A stretch of DNA of 64,000 nucleotides from Parvularcula sp. LCG005. GTDB taxonomy: Bacteria > Pseudomonadota > Alphaproteobacteria > Caulobacterales > Parvularculaceae. Positions within the stretch are counted from its first letter, which is position 1. Every line of letters begins with the position of its first letter. The DNA is taken from positions 852,501 through 916,500 of the forward strand of contig NZ_CP136758.1 in assembly GCF_032930845.1 (NCBI RefSeq), in the 5' to 3' direction. A model generated the notes under the pieces. It was not told the origin of the DNA and did no database searches. It saw only the letters and a program-made list of their open reading frames with translations. Position numbers and translations under genes: made by a program. Shown here in pieces: positions 1 through 12,230 of this stretch.

Positions 1-2510
<2,510 letters not shown>

Positions 2511-2633
2511 TTAACTCATGTGCGGCGAACGGATCGTCTAACCGTTCGCTGACATTGTCAGACATAACAAATTCACCAGTTCGCTGGTTGCACTTTGGCC
2601 CTTAAGGGCACTCTCGCTTTCATTGTTTTGGCC

Positions 2634-2751
2634 GGCCTGGTGGTTATTGCGCAGGGCCCCCACCCGTTCCCATTCCGAACACGGTCGTTAAATCCTGCAG
2701 CGCCGATGGTACTCCGTCTTAAGACGCGGGAGAGTAGGTCGTCGCCAGGCC
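2634..2751 (+). rRNA. rrf: 5S ribosomal RNA
   Basis: A 118-nt segment has the 5S signature: the terminal helix GGCCTGG...CCAGGCC, the conserved loop CCCGTTCCCATTCCGAACACGG split over helices II and III, and the GGGAGAGTAGGTCG block. It sits about 120 nt after the 23S 3' end, the normal rRNA operon spacing. Ends are assigned from the pairing of the terminal helix and may be off by 1-3 bases. Confidence 0.95.
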
Positions 2752-2788
2752 TGCCAAGACAATGATGACCCATCTCGTCAGAAACACC

Positions 2789-2821
2789 AAAAACCCCGCT
2801 GCTCACCGCAGCGGGGTTTTT
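2789..2821 (+). terminator. Intrinsic terminator between 5S and tRNA-fMet
   Basis: Stem CCCCGCTGC (2794-2802), 5-nt loop, GCAGCGGGG (2808-2816), followed by TTTTT and preceded by AAAAA, so it could work in both directions. It lies upstream of the tRNA gene, so the tRNA would be reached only by readthrough or its own promoter. Confidence 0.9.
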
Positions 2822-3010
2822 GCGTTCCAACAACTCTCAAAACCAAACAAACCAGTCCGATGACGGACAGTCTGTGTAAGGTCGAACTAAATTGATCAGC
2901 GAGACGGCGCCTCAATTAAGTTCGGAAAAAGGTGCAGATTGATGTTGCAAAGCTTCGTCATCTTCGCTAATTCGCGTCCTCCGGCGTGATTGGCAACAGT
3001 CACATGGTGA

Positions 3011-3087
<77 letters not shown>

Positions 3088-3462
3088 ACTTTCTCAGACA
3101 TTGTTATTGTCGATGCAGGCGCCTGTTGCGCCGTTCGCTCTTTGCGAATTTCTTGCGACCGGATAGCGATCCTCGGGCCAGGTTTTGGCGCCCGCATCCC
3201 GGTACCGCTCCGTGAGATGTGACGTGTTTCGCCCTCCATGACGCGCGAGATGCACAAGAGTTCGATCTTTGGCGCCGGTGTCATAGCGTTCGCCGCTTGT
3301 CGCTCCTCGTGCCCAGAGTCCGGCAGCGCTTCTCTAACATCACCCCGTCACCTGTTTCTCCGTATGGATGGAGAGACGTATACGTATGACTGCAGCGCAG
3401 AGATGCGCCGGCGATCAACAGGCCGCAGCCGGTTGATCTGCTATGGGCCTCTTGTCAGGCTG
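3088..3462. other. Intergenic stretch with no gene found
   Basis: About 375 bases between the initiator tRNA and the stop of the SGNH hydrolase. Short open frames on both strands have no recognisable domain, no good ribosome binding site and no conserved-looking composition. No further tRNA or clear hairpin terminator was seen. Confidence 0.5.
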
Positions 3463-4680
3463 TTATCTGGTGGCCGTGAACAGCTCCAACGGGACGGCGT
3501 CGGCCAGAGCCTTGAATCCGGCTGGAGAAAGATGAAGGCCGTCGCCCTCATCATATTCGGGGTTCAGCTGACCCGGGGCCGCCGGATCATCGACCGCTGC
3601 GTCAAAATCGAGCACAGCAACGAAGACCCCTGACGTTCTGATCCACTCATTGATTCGCTGGCGCGCCTCTTCATGGGCGCCGCCGGTTGGATAGATGCCG
3701 GTTGAGCCATAGGGCGTGATCGTTGCGCCGATGGGCGTCACGCCGGCGGCCTGCGCTCGGTGGGCCACCTGGGTCAGCCCCGCGGTGATCGTCTCGACAA
3801 AGCTGTCGACCGTAGCATCGGTCACATCACTCCCGCCCAGGTCGTTGATGCCTTCAAAAATGATCAGATAGTCCATGTTCGGTTGAGCGAGCACGTCGCG
3901 GTCAACGCGCGCCAGAACATTCGGGCCAAGGCAGGTCTTCAGGATGCAATTGCCGCCCAGACCCAGATTGACCACTGAAAGGTGTTTCGTGCTGTCGTCG
4001 GCCTGCAACCGTCGCGCCAGAAAATCTGTCCAGCGATCATTGCCGTTGGTCGTGGAGCCGCGCCCATCGGTGATTGAATCCCCCAGCACGCCAATCGCGG
4101 CGGAAGCGGCAGAGGCGGGGACTTCGATGGTCGATGCTATGTACCAGTGGTCCGTGGCCCCACCCTCCAGGGTCAGGGCATCCACCTGATCGCCTGCGGC
4201 GTAATGGGACGTCGTGCGTGAACCCGGGTGACCGCTCTGCGCCTCTGGTCCATCCGCGACGTGCATGGTCACGGCAATATCGTCAAAGGCGGCAAAAGCG
4301 TAATCGGCGGGATCCGTGTAATAGGCGGCGCCCGGCGGTATGACGACGCCGGCATTGCCGGCGAAGCTGAGGGGGACGCTACTGCCCTCAACAATGTCGG
4401 CTGAACCGGACGCCTTTGCCTGCGCAATGGACACGCTGCCAATATGCAGGGGGGAGCCGCCAAATTCATTGGACAGTCGCAGTCGAACACGTTCGCCGCC
4501 ATGGGTAGGCTGAACGGTCTGACGCAGGGTGACGTCCTTCATCGGCACCGGCAATTCATTTCGCTCCTCGACAAGCTGCTGGGCTGTCCCCCATGCGGCA
4601 AACCAGCCGTGAGCGTCAGTATCCTGAGCAATTGCTGTCACGGGCAAAAAGAAAACGAACGAGATGAATGGCAGTCGCAT
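3463..4680 (-). CDS. Secreted SGNH/GDSL-family esterase (acetylxylan-esterase-like)
   Basis: The 405-residue protein begins with a short signal peptide (MRLPFISFVFFLPVTAIA). An N-terminal beta-rich region (about 20-190) precedes the SGNH domain. Visible blocks are GDSITDG with nucleophile Ser202, LGLGGN (block II Gly/Asn), FEGINDLG (block III Asn) and DGLHLS (catalytic Asp-His near the C terminus). Two-part secreted SGNH proteins of this kind often remove acyl groups from polysaccharides. It is divergent from the GH115 gene across a 427-bp gap, which makes removal of acetyl groups from xylan a reasonable guess; the substrate itself cannot be read from the sequence. Confidence 0.85.
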   Translation of the reverse strand: MRLPFISFVFFLPVTAIAQDTDAHGWFAAWGTAQQLVEERNELPVPMKDVTLRQTVQPTHGGERVRLRLSNEFGGSPLHIGSVSIAQAKASGSADIVEGSSVPLSFAGNAGVVIPPGAAYYTDPADYAFAAFDDIAVTMHVADGPEAQSGHPGSRTTSHYAAGDQVDALTLEGGATDHWYIASTIEVPASAASAAIGVLGDSITDGRGSTTNGNDRWTDFLARRLQADDSTKHLSVVNLGLGGNCILKTCLGPNVLARVDRDVLAQPNMDYLIIFEGINDLGGSDVTDATVDSFVETITAGLTQVAHRAQAAGVTPIGATITPYGSTGIYPTGGAHEEARQRINEWIRTSGVFVAVLDFDAAVDDPAAPGQLNPEYDEGDGLHLSPAGFKALADAVPLELFTATR

Positions 4681-5107
4681 GTGAAATCCTTTTCACCGCA
4701 TTAAACGGCTCTGGGCGTAGGGCGTGGTCTAACCCAGTCGTCGCAGACTGAATGAACCGTGCGCGACCTTATGTATCATCCGATCAATGACAAGTCCTTT
4801 GTGCTACAAGACCTGTTCCCATGCGGGCCCGGCGCCCCGTCATCTTGGGCACGCCTTCCAACGTGAGGAACCGGATTCTCTTGAACAGACAGACCCGAAA
4901 ATTTAAGGTTCAACCATGAGCAAGGGCGTCCTCTTCGTCGGCGTTGAACAGCGCCGTCACAACCGTTTTACGACGTCTCTTACCTGGCGGGGGTGTCCGG
5001 GTTTGGAAGGCGTTATCTTGATCGACGGGAGCGGCTTCCGCTCCCTCTTCTTGGCGACGCGTTGCGAAGCGCGTTTGAACTGAAATTGATAAGAGACGAG
5101 GAAATCC
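4681..5107. other. Divergent intergenic region between esterase and GH115 genes
   Basis: This 427-bp region must hold the promoters of both carbohydrate genes. No convincing LacI- or GntR-type palindrome was found. A 55-codon open frame starting ATG at 4917 has an AAGG-like site before it, but its arginine-rich product resembles nothing known and is probably not a gene. Confidence 0.4.
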
Positions 5108-7624
5108 ATGAAACTGATATTCGCCGCCCTGGCGGTTGCATTCTCGGCGCTGAGCGGCGCCCTGGCCGCTGACTGTGATGTCCCTGCCTCTGTCTGCTTT
5201 TCGGATCAGACCGGTGCAATGGATCTCGTTGCGGCGGGGACACCTGCGACAGTACTCACGGACGCCGATGCGGACAAGGCCGTGTTGCGCGTCGCAAATG
5301 ACTTCGCGCTCGATCTGGAAAGGGTCAGCGGGAAAGCGGCCAAGGTGGTGACGGATCAGTCAGCGGCGACAGGGCCATTGGTCATAATCGGCGTTGCGGG
5401 ACAAAGCGCGCTGATCGACGGACTGGCAGCAGCGGGGAAAATCGATCTTGATGCCGTCAATGGTGGGTGGGAAGCCTACTCGATTACCGTTGTTGAGAAT
5501 CCGTATCCGGACGTCCCGGCGGCCCTCGTCATTGCCGGCGCTGATCGCCGCGGGGCAATCTTCGGCACATACGAGATGTCCGAAGAAATGGGCGTTTCGC
5601 CATGGCACTATTTCGCAGATGTGCCAACCGAACAGCGTACGGATGTTTTCGTCACCGCAGGTATGCGTCAGGATCAGCCTGTGGTCAAATATCGCGGGTT
5701 CTTCATCAATGACGAGGACCCGGCGCTCGGCGGTTGGGCGCGGGAGCAGTTCGGCGGCGTCAATGCCGACATGTATGAGCACGTGTTCGAGCTGCTGCTT
5801 CGCCTGCAGGGCAACTACATCTGGCCGGCTATGTGGGGTAAAGCGCTGTATGATGACGATCCGCGCAGCGGCCAGCTGGCCCAGGATATGGGCATTGTTG
5901 TCGGCACCTCCCATCACGAGCCGCTGATGCGGGCCCATGTTGAGTGGGGCCGCCACGGCGATGGCGAGTGGAACTTCGATACGAATGCGGAAGGACTGGA
6001 AGCCTTCTGGCGTGACGGAATGGAGCGGTCAAAAGACTTCGACAAGGTCGTGACAGTCGGCATGCGCGGCGATGGTGACGAGGCCATGTCCGAAGATACC
6101 GCTATCGGCCTTCTGGAAAAGGTGGTGGCATCCCAGCGCGAGATCATTGCTGACGTCACCGGCGCGCCCGCCGCGGAAACGCCGCAGGTCTGGGCGCTCT
6201 ATAAGGAAGTGCAGGACTACTATGATCAGGGCATGTCTGTGCCCGACGATGTGACATTGCTGTTCGCGGACGACAATTGGGGCCAGAACCGCCGCCTGCC
6301 GACGCAGGATCTCGACCGCGAAGGCGGCTTCGGCGTCTACTACCACTTCGATTATGTCGGCGCACCGCGCAGCTACAAATGGACGAACACGAACCAGATT
6401 GAAAAGACCTGGCAGCAGATGGACCTCGCCTATCGTCGTGGGGTGGAAGATATCTGGATCGTGAATGTGGGCGACATCAAGCCCATGGAATATCCGCTCG
6501 ATTTCTTCATGGCCCAGGCGTGGGATCCTGAGGAGATGACGCTCCAGGAACTGGCGGCATTCCCGCAGGATTGGGCGGCGGAGACCTTTGGCGACCAGCA
6601 TGGTGCAGCAATTGCCGACCTTGTCACGCGCTACAGCCGCTACGCCGCGCGGCGGAAGCCGGAGTTCATCAATGCCGAGTCATGGCCCATCGGAGAGATC
6701 GGGAAGAAATCCCTGACCGTGGGAGAGTTCGGCACCTATACGGAGCAATGGCATGACCTGGTCGTCGATATGGAAAAGGTGAAGGCCAAGCTCCGCGATG
6801 ATCAGATGAGTGCCTATTACCAGCTCGTTGAATATCCCATCGCCTCCATGGCCAATATCTATGACCTCTACCACGCTGTGGCGTGGAATCGGGCATTGGC
6901 CAAAGCCGACGATGCGCGTGCGAATTATTTCGCGGACCTGGCCGAGGCCGCGTTCAAGAAAGACGCCGCCCTTGCTTATGCCTATCACGCGCTTGAGGAT
7001 GGCAAGTGGATCCACATGATGGCCCAGCCCAATATTGGCTACACCGACTGGCGCGGACCGGAACAGGATGTGATGCCTGAGGTCACCCGCGTGGACGGCA
7101 AGACGCCGAAATCCGTCACGTTCAAGGGGGCGGTTGCGCCATCCAAAATTGTCATCAATGCGGACGATTATGACCGCATGGAGGGCAATGACGATCTGCG
7201 CTGGAGCAAAATTGCCCATCTCGGGTCGGCCGGCGAAGGGGCCATGATCGTGGTGCCGCAGGGAATGCCATCGACGACCCAGGAAGATGGCATTCGTCTT
7301 GAGTACGATGTCGACATCAAGGAGGCGGGAGACCTGACGATCGGTGTGCGGATGTCTCCGACACTCGATACGCGGGGGACTGATGGCAACAAGATCGGCA
7401 TTTCTCTGGATGATGGTCCGCTGCAGGTTCTGAACCTTGATCTCATCCCCCATTGTTGCGGGCCGCAGACCCAGCAGCAGGTCGATTGGGACAAAGCTGT
7501 AACGGACAATGGCTTTACCCTGACGGCAGCGTTCGATGGGGTTTCCGCAGGCAAACATACCGTAAAGCTGTGGCGCCTCGACGATAATGTGATCGTTGAG
7601 AAACTGTCGATCGCGACGAACTAA
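5108..7624 (+). CDS. GH115 xylan alpha-1,2-glucuronidase, secreted
   Basis: The 838-residue protein has a clear signal peptide (MKLIFAALAVAFSALSGALA, cleavage before AD). The family signature follows: YRGFFINDEDPALGGW from residue 195, then FELLLRLQGNYIWPAMWG and the GTSHHEPLMRAHVEW segment. GH115 enzymes hydrolyse the alpha-1,2 bond joining glucuronate or 4-O-methylglucuronate to xylan. Length agrees with the family, including the C-terminal domain (about 690-838). The start has a GAGG site at the right distance (gacgaggaaatccATG). A weak terminator follows. Together with the divergent SGNH esterase it suggests trimming of glucuronoxylan, but no xylanase lies in the window. Confidence 0.95.
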   Translation: MKLIFAALAVAFSALSGALAADCDVPASVCFSDQTGAMDLVAAGTPATVLTDADADKAVLRVANDFALDLERVSGKAAKVVTDQSAATGPLVIIGVAGQSALIDGLAAAGKIDLDAVNGGWEAYSITVVENPYPDVPAALVIAGADRRGAIFGTYEMSEEMGVSPWHYFADVPTEQRTDVFVTAGMRQDQPVVKYRGFFINDEDPALGGWAREQFGGVNADMYEHVFELLLRLQGNYIWPAMWGKALYDDDPRSGQLAQDMGIVVGTSHHEPLMRAHVEWGRHGDGEWNFDTNAEGLEAFWRDGMERSKDFDKVVTVGMRGDGDEAMSEDTAIGLLEKVVASQREIIADVTGAPAAETPQVWALYKEVQDYYDQGMSVPDDVTLLFADDNWGQNRRLPTQDLDREGGFGVYYHFDYVGAPRSYKWTNTNQIEKTWQQMDLAYRRGVEDIWIVNVGDIKPMEYPLDFFMAQAWDPEEMTLQELAAFPQDWAAETFGDQHGAAIADLVTRYSRYAARRKPEFINAESWPIGEIGKKSLTVGEFGTYTEQWHDLVVDMEKVKAKLRDDQMSAYYQLVEYPIASMANIYDLYHAVAWNRALAKADDARANYFADLAEAAFKKDAALAYAYHALEDGKWIHMMAQPNIGYTDWRGPEQDVMPEVTRVDGKTPKSVTFKGAVAPSKIVINADDYDRMEGNDDLRWSKIAHLGSAGEGAMIVVPQGMPSTTQEDGIRLEYDVDIKEAGDLTIGVRMSPTLDTRGTDGNKIGISLDDGPLQVLNLDLIPHCCGPQTQQQVDWDKAVTDNGFTLTAAFDGVSAGKHTVKLWRLDDNVIVEKLSIATN

Positions 7625-7626
7625 AA

Positions 7627-7664
7627 AGAAAAGAGCCGCTCCTTCACCGGGGCGGCCCTTTTAG
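7627..7664. terminator. Terminator between convergent GH115 and hemA
   Basis: A stem GAGCCGCTCC with GGGGCGGCCC (one wobble), flanked by AAAAGA on the left and CTTTTA on the right. It lies between two converging genes and could stop transcription from either side. Confidence 0.6.
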
Positions 7665-7687
7665 CATCTGGAAGAACGTTGGCCGGA

Positions 7688-8953
7688 TCAGCCGCCGCTG
7701 CGATGCGCCGGGATCGGCGCTGCCACTTCGGCCGGGCCGGAGACGGCCACATCCCGCGGCAGCGAAAGCGCCGTCCACACCGTATCAATGGCCGTCGCCA
7801 GATCATTGATCTGTACAGCGCTGTGCAGCGGGGTCGGGGTGATGCGCAGGCGCTCCGTCCCGCGTGGCACGGTGGGGTAATTGATCGGCTGAATATAGAT
7901 CCCATGCTGCTTCAGCAGCATGTCCGCGGCCTTCTTGCAGAGCTCTGGCTCGCCAACGAAAAGCGGCAGGATGTGGGTCTCGCTGTCCATGACAGGCAGT
8001 GAGCGGGCGGTCAGGGCCGCGCGGGTGGCCGCGACCGTCGCCTGGTGCTGATCGCGCTCAGCCTGCGAAGATTTCAGGTAACGGATGGATGCCGTCGCTG
8101 CATCAGCAATCGCCGGCGGCAGGGCGGTCGTAAAGATGAACCCCGAAGCGTGGGAGCGGATCGCATCGATACAGGCGGCCGAGGCGGTCACATAACCACC
8201 CAGACATCCAAACGCCTTGGCCAACGTGCCTTCGATCAGATCGACGCGATCAGCGAGGCCTTCGCGTTCCGTGATGCCGCCGCCGCGATGGCCATACATG
8301 CCCACAGCGTGCACTTCGTCGATATAGGTGAAGGCGGAATACCGCTTCGCCAGATCACAGATCTCGGCGATCGGGGCGATATCCCCGTCCATCGAATAGA
8401 CACTTTCGAACGCGATCACCTTCGGCACATCAAGCGGCAGGGCGGCGAGACGACGCTCGAGATCCGCCATGTCATTGTGCCGGAAGATCTGCTTGGTGCA
8501 CCCCGAACGACGAATGCCTTCGATCATCGAGGCATGGTTCATCTCATCGGACAGGAAGACGCAGCCGGGCAACAGTTTGCCCAAAGTCGACAGGGTCGCG
8601 TCATTGGAGACATAGCCCGACGTGAAAACGAGCGCGGCTTCCTTGCCATGCAGGTCGGCGAGCTCGCGCTCAAGCTCGACAATCGGATGGCTGGTGCCGG
8701 AAATATTGCGGGTGCCGCCGGCGCCAGCGCCGCTGGCCGTGACGCGGGCAACCATGGCTTCGGTGACCGTCGGGTGCTGGGCCATCCCCAGATAGTCATT
8801 GGAGCACCAGATCGTGACGTCGCGCGCGCCATCGGGACCGCGATGGATCGCCAGTGGGAAACGACCGGCAAGTCGCTCCAGATTGGCAAACTCGCGGTAT
8901 CGGCCCTCATGTTTCAGGGCGCTGATCGCATTATCGAAGATAGAATCGTACAT
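7688..8953 (-). CDS. hemA: 5-aminolevulinate synthase (C4 pathway)
   Basis: The enzyme condenses glycine and succinyl-CoA to 5-aminolevulinate, the first haem precursor in alphaproteobacteria. The 421 residues carry the fold-type I PLP motifs: NDYLGM near the N terminus, EVHAVGMYG, and [14 protein letters not shown] with the PLP lysine at 246. I chose ATG at 8953, giving [20 protein letters not shown], which matches the family N terminus. The longer frame from TTG at 9022 would start inside an FNR box. The gene is divergent from the DUF2189 membrane protein and shares that box (9009-9022), so haem supply is probably oxygen-regulated together with the cbb3 oxidase nearby. Confidence 0.96.
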   Translation of the reverse strand: MYDSIFDNAISALKHEGRYREFANLERLAGRFPLAIHRGPDGARDVTIWCSNDYLGMAQHPTVTEAMVARVTASGAGAGGTRNISGTSHPIVELERELADLHGKEAALVFTSGYVSNDATLSTLGKLLPGCVFLSDEMNHASMIEGIRRSGCTKQIFRHNDMADLERRLAALPLDVPKVIAFESVYSMDGDIAPIAEICDLAKRYSAFTYIDEVHAVGMYGHRGGGITEREGLADRVDLIEGTLAKAFGCLGGYVTASAACIDAIRSHASGFIFTTALPPAIADAATASIRYLKSSQAERDQHQATVAATRAALTARSLPVMDSETHILPLFVGEPELCKKAADMLLKQHGIYIQPINYPTVPRGTERLRITPTPLHSAVQINDLATAIDTVWTALSLPRDVAVSGPAEVAAPIPAHRSGG

Positions 8954-9008
8954 TGTTGGCGACTTTCCGAACGTCTGCTCTTCCATACCAGCCCGCGACC
9001 GGAAACGC

Positions 9009-9022
9009 TTGACTTCAGTCAA
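9009..9022. promoter_or_regulatory. FNR-type box between hemA and the DUF2189 gene
   Basis: TTGACTTCAGTCAA is a perfect TTGAC-N4-GTCAA palindrome. Its centre is about 62 nt before the hemA start and 56 nt before the DUF2189 gene start, so one dimer could serve both. Confidence 0.85.
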
Positions 9023-9071
9023 ACCGGATTTGCCTCAACGGGATAGAACATTTTCGCTGGAGGGCAAGGCC

Positions 9072-9848
9072 ATGAAAAACAAACAGGCAGCTATTTCCAT
9101 ACCATTTGGGGTTAAAGTTCCCGTTATCGATGCTGATGCACCCTGGCGGTGGCTAAATGCCGCGGCGATGCAGTACCGCCGGGAATGGCTTCTGTGTGCC
9201 GGTTTCGGGCTGACTTTCGTGCTCGTCGGCTACAGCCTCGTCTATCTCTTTGCCCGCTCCGGCCTGGTGACCGCTTTTCCGATCGCCATCGGGGCATTTG
9301 CCTTGGTCGGCCCGCTTCTCGCCTGCGGCATCTATGGCGTGGCACGAGCGCATGAGGACGGCCGGCGACCGACAATGACGGAGCTTGTCTTGCCGAAGGC
9401 GGCTTCGCCGGGGCAGGTGGCCCTGATCGGTATTGCGATCATGATCGCCCTGTTCGTCTGGATCGTGGCGGGGATGACGCTCTATGTCGTTGCCGGCGGC
9501 GAGCACTTCACGAACTACACGGCTTTCCAGCAGTTTTTCCTGAATACCTATCAGGGGCTCGCCATGGCCACGGCCGGGACCATCGTGGGCGGGTTGATTG
9601 CCGCGATCATCTTTGCGATCACGGCGTTCTCCCTGCCCATGGTGATGGACCAGCGCGTGGACGCCATTTCGGCGGTCAGTCTCAGTGCCGCAACCGTACT
9701 GCGCAATCTGAAACCCATGCTGCTCTGGGCGTGGCTCATTGCGCTGTCGGTGGTGATCAGCGCCGCGACCTTGCTGGCGGGCTTTGTCGTTTTCTTCCCG
9801 CTGTTCGGCCTTGCCACCTGGATCGGCTATCGGGAGACTTTCGCCTGA
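9072..9848 (+). CDS. DUF2189 integral membrane protein
   Basis: A 258-residue polytopic protein starting at ATG 9072 (preceded by GGAGGGCAAGGCC). Hydrophobic segments lie at about 35-65, 70-95, 120-150, 180-215 and 225-250. The layout fits the DUF2189 family of inner-membrane proteins, which is often found near cbb3 oxidase and haem genes; the biochemical role is unknown. It is divergent from hemA across an FNR box and converges with ccoS 16 nt away. Expression under low oxygen is a likely inference. No catalytic motif is visible. Confidence 0.8.
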   Translation: MKNKQAAISIPFGVKVPVIDADAPWRWLNAAAMQYRREWLLCAGFGLTFVLVGYSLVYLFARSGLVTAFPIAIGAFALVGPLLACGIYGVARAHEDGRRPTMTELVLPKAASPGQVALIGIAIMIALFVWIVAGMTLYVVAGGEHFTNYTAFQQFFLNTYQGLAMATAGTIVGGLIAAIIFAITAFSLPMVMDQRVDAISAVSLSAATVLRNLKPMLLWAWLIALSVVISAATLLAGFVVFFPLFGLATWIGYRETFA

Positions 9849-9864
9849 GGGCAGAGCCGTCGCC

Positions 9865-10008
9865 CTACAGATCGTCATCCATCAGGATGCGTTCGGCGGC
9901 CCCTTGGGGGTCCTCGAACTGCCGATCCTTGAGGGCCCACATGAAGGCGGCCACACCGAGGCTCCCCAAGGCCAGCGCCAGAGGAATGAGAAACAGAAGC
10001 GCGTTCAT
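9865..10008 (-). CDS. ccoS: cbb3-type oxidase assembly protein CcoS
   Basis: A 47-residue membrane peptide: one transmembrane helix (MNALLFLIPLALALGSLGVA) followed by the typical CcoS stretch WALKDRQFEDPQGAAERIL and an acidic end. CcoS is needed to put cofactors into the cbb3 oxidase. Its ATG overlaps the ccoI stop (ATGA), the usual last position of the ccoGHIS operon. Confidence 0.92.
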   Translation of the reverse strand: MNALLFLIPLALALGSLGVAAFMWALKDRQFEDPQGAAERILMDDDL

Positions 10009-12230
10009 GGCGCCGCCTTCCAGCGCCAGTTCATGCGCATCGCGTTCAGCGTGACGAGGAGGGAGGAGCCGGACATGGCCAGTGCGGCAATCAGCGGCGT
10101 GACCATCCCGGCCATGGCCAGCGGGGCGGCGACAGCATTGTACAGGGCGGCAAAGGCGAAATTCTGCAGCATATGGCGACGCGCCTCGACGGAGGTTTCG
10201 TAAGCGGACAAAACGGCCTGCAGGCCGTCGCCCTGATAGACAAAGTCGGCTTCCGTCTGGGCTGCATCTGCAGCTGTCCCGGGCGCGAGAGAAACGTCAG
10301 CATGGGCAAGGGCGGCGGTGTCGTTGAGGCCGTCACCGATCATCGCGACAGGGGCCTGCCGTTGCCAGATGTCGATCATCGCCACCTTGTCCTGCGGCGT
10401 CTGCGACCAATACACATCGTCTATATTCAAAGCGCGGGCGATGGCCTGAACCTCCGCAGGCTGATCACCGGACAGAAGGCTGATGGAAAGGCCCCTGTCA
10501 CGCAACGTCTTGATGGTGGTGCTGGCGCCGTCGCGAAGACTGTCGGAGAAATGCAGCTCGATCGGAGCGGCGGACCCGACTTTCAGATAGGCGCGGCTGC
10601 CTTGTCCGGGGACGTGGTCGGCCTCAGACACTCCCACAAAGGCCGCCTTGCCCAGCCGCACTTCGTCGCCCTTCCAGATGCCCCGCATACCCTCGCCAGG
10701 AATCTCTACAATGTCATCGGCCACCGGACCGACGCCAAAGGTGCTCGCCATGGCGCGGGCAATGGGATGAAAGCCTGCGCGCACCAGGGCCGCTGCGGCG
10801 TCCGCCTGATCAGGCGGCAGCGCGCCTGGACTGATCCATTGCATCGCGCCGGTGGTCAGGGTGCCGGTCTTATCAAAGGCGATGTGTTTCGTCCGCGCCA
10901 GGCGTTCGAGGGCATCACCGCTCTTGACGATGATGCCGCGCCGGAACAGCCGTCCGGTGGCGACGATCTGAACAGCGGGCACGGCAAGGCCCAATGCACA
11001 GGGGCAGGTGATGACGAGCACCGCGGTGGCCGCCATCATCGCTTCCCTCAATCCCGCGCCGGTCATCAGCCAACCGATGAAAGTCAGCGCGGCGAGACTG
11101 TGAACGATGGGGACATAGGCGCGGGCCGCGCGGTCCGCCAGACGGGTATAGCGGTCCTTGACCTGCTGTCCTGCTTCGACCAGCCGGACCAGTTCTGCGA
11201 CGGCAGAATGGGCCATGTCCCTGGTCGCCTCGATAACCAGCTTCTGGCTGATGTTCAGTGTACCGGCAAGGATGGCTGAGCCCTGTACAGCCAGTTGTGG
11301 TGCGGACTCGCCGGTCAGGAAAGCCACGTCAGTATCTGACCGCCCCTCCAAGACGATACCATCGACGGGCACCCGTGCACTGGCCCGAATGACCAGCCGA
11401 TCGCCCGGGCAAATCTCGGTCGCCCTGATCGGCGCGAGGCTGCCATCGGCGTCGAGGCGCAGCGCTGTTCGCGCCTGCAGGGCAAGCAGGTCCCGCGCCG
11501 CTGATCGCGCCCGCCGCCGCAACTGCTCGTCCAGCCAGCGGCCGATGAGAAGGAAGAACAGCAGCATGACGGCCGCGTCAAAATAGGCGTGCTCACCGCC
11601 ACTCAGCGCCTCCATCAGGGACACGGTCAGGGCCAGCATCACCGCCAGCGAAATGGGCACATCCATATTCGCCTGTTTTCTGCGCAGGGCCCCCAGCGCA
11701 GACTCGAAAAACGGACGGCCAGCATAAAAGACCGTCGGGATGGCAATCAGGGCAGACACAAGATGCAGGAACCGCCGGGTCGATGTGCCCATATCGGTTG
11801 AAGAGGCGGACCAGACGGCCACCGACAACAGCATGATGTTTGCGGCGGCAAATCCGGCCACGGCCATGCAGCGCAGCAGCATGCGGCCACGCCTGCCGTC
11901 ATCATCATCGGCGGTCTGCGGATCGAACGGCAGGGCGCCATATCCCAGATCAGCGATGGTCTGTGTAAAGAGGGACGGGTTGGTCGCACCGATCCATTCT
12001 ACGGTCATTGTGCCCGTGGACAGGTTCAGCCGGGCATGGCTGACGCCGGGCAGGGCCGAAATGGCCCGCTCGATCTTGCCAATACACCCGGCACATCGCG
12101 CGCCCGTAATGCTCAAGATCAGGATCTGCTGGTCGTCTCTCTGCCGCACGAAGGCAGCAGGGTCGACGGCTTCATCCGTTTCCGCTGCGGGGTTTGGAGC
12201 GGTCGGGCAGCCTTTAGAGGTCTGGCTCAT
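10005..12230 (-). CDS. ccoI: Cu-exporting P1B-type ATPase CcoI (FixI)
   Basis: The 741-residue pump carries copper across the inner membrane for cbb3 oxidase assembly. Visible parts in order: an N-terminal heavy-metal domain with CAGC, eight hydrophobic segments, the metal-channel CPC motif (ITCPCALGLAVP), the phosphorylation loop DKTGTLT, and the hinge GDGLNDTAAL. Position inside ccoGHIS separates it from general CopA-type pumps. It overlaps ccoH upstream by 4 nt and ccoS downstream by 4 nt, showing translational coupling. Confidence 0.95.
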   Translation of the reverse strand: MSQTSKGCPTAPNPAAETDEAVDPAAFVRQRDDQQILILSITGARCAGCIGKIERAISALPGVSHARLNLSTGTMTVEWIGATNPSLFTQTIADLGYGALPFDPQTADDDDGRRGRMLLRCMAVAGFAAANIMLLSVAVWSASSTDMGTSTRRFLHLVSALIAIPTVFYAGRPFFESALGALRRKQANMDVPISLAVMLALTVSLMEALSGGEHAYFDAAVMLLFFLLIGRWLDEQLRRRARSAARDLLALQARTALRLDADGSLAPIRATEICPGDRLVIRASARVPVDGIVLEGRSDTDVAFLTGESAPQLAVQGSAILAGTLNISQKLVIEATRDMAHSAVAELVRLVEAGQQVKDRYTRLADRAARAYVPIVHSLAALTFIGWLMTGAGLREAMMAATAVLVITCPCALGLAVPAVQIVATGRLFRRGIIVKSGDALERLARTKHIAFDKTGTLTTGAMQWISPGALPPDQADAAAALVRAGFHPIARAMASTFGVGPVADDIVEIPGEGMRGIWKGDEVRLGKAAFVGVSEADHVPGQGSRAYLKVGSAAPIELHFSDSLRDGASTTIKTLRDRGLSISLLSGDQPAEVQAIARALNIDDVYWSQTPQDKVAMIDIWQRQAPVAMIGDGLNDTAALAHADVSLAPGTAADAAQTEADFVYQGDGLQAVLSAYETSVEARRHMLQNFAFAALYNAVAAPLAMAGMVTPLIAALAMSGSSLLVTLNAMRMNWRWKAAP

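Noticed and set aside
3238-3633. A 131-codon open frame reaching into the SGNH gene
   Set aside because: Composition and sequence look random, and its second half is antisense to a clear gene.
4917-5084. A 55-codon open frame before the GH115 gene
   Set aside because: Has a passable ribosome binding site but an unremarkable Arg-rich product and no similarity; more likely leader sequence.
8045-9046. A 333-codon open frame opposite hemA
   Set aside because: It is the GC-driven antisense shadow of a well-identified gene, with no domain and no ribosome binding site. Similar long shadows opposite the cobS, DPP-IV, SUV3-helicase, TonB-receptor and M56 genes were dropped for the same reason.
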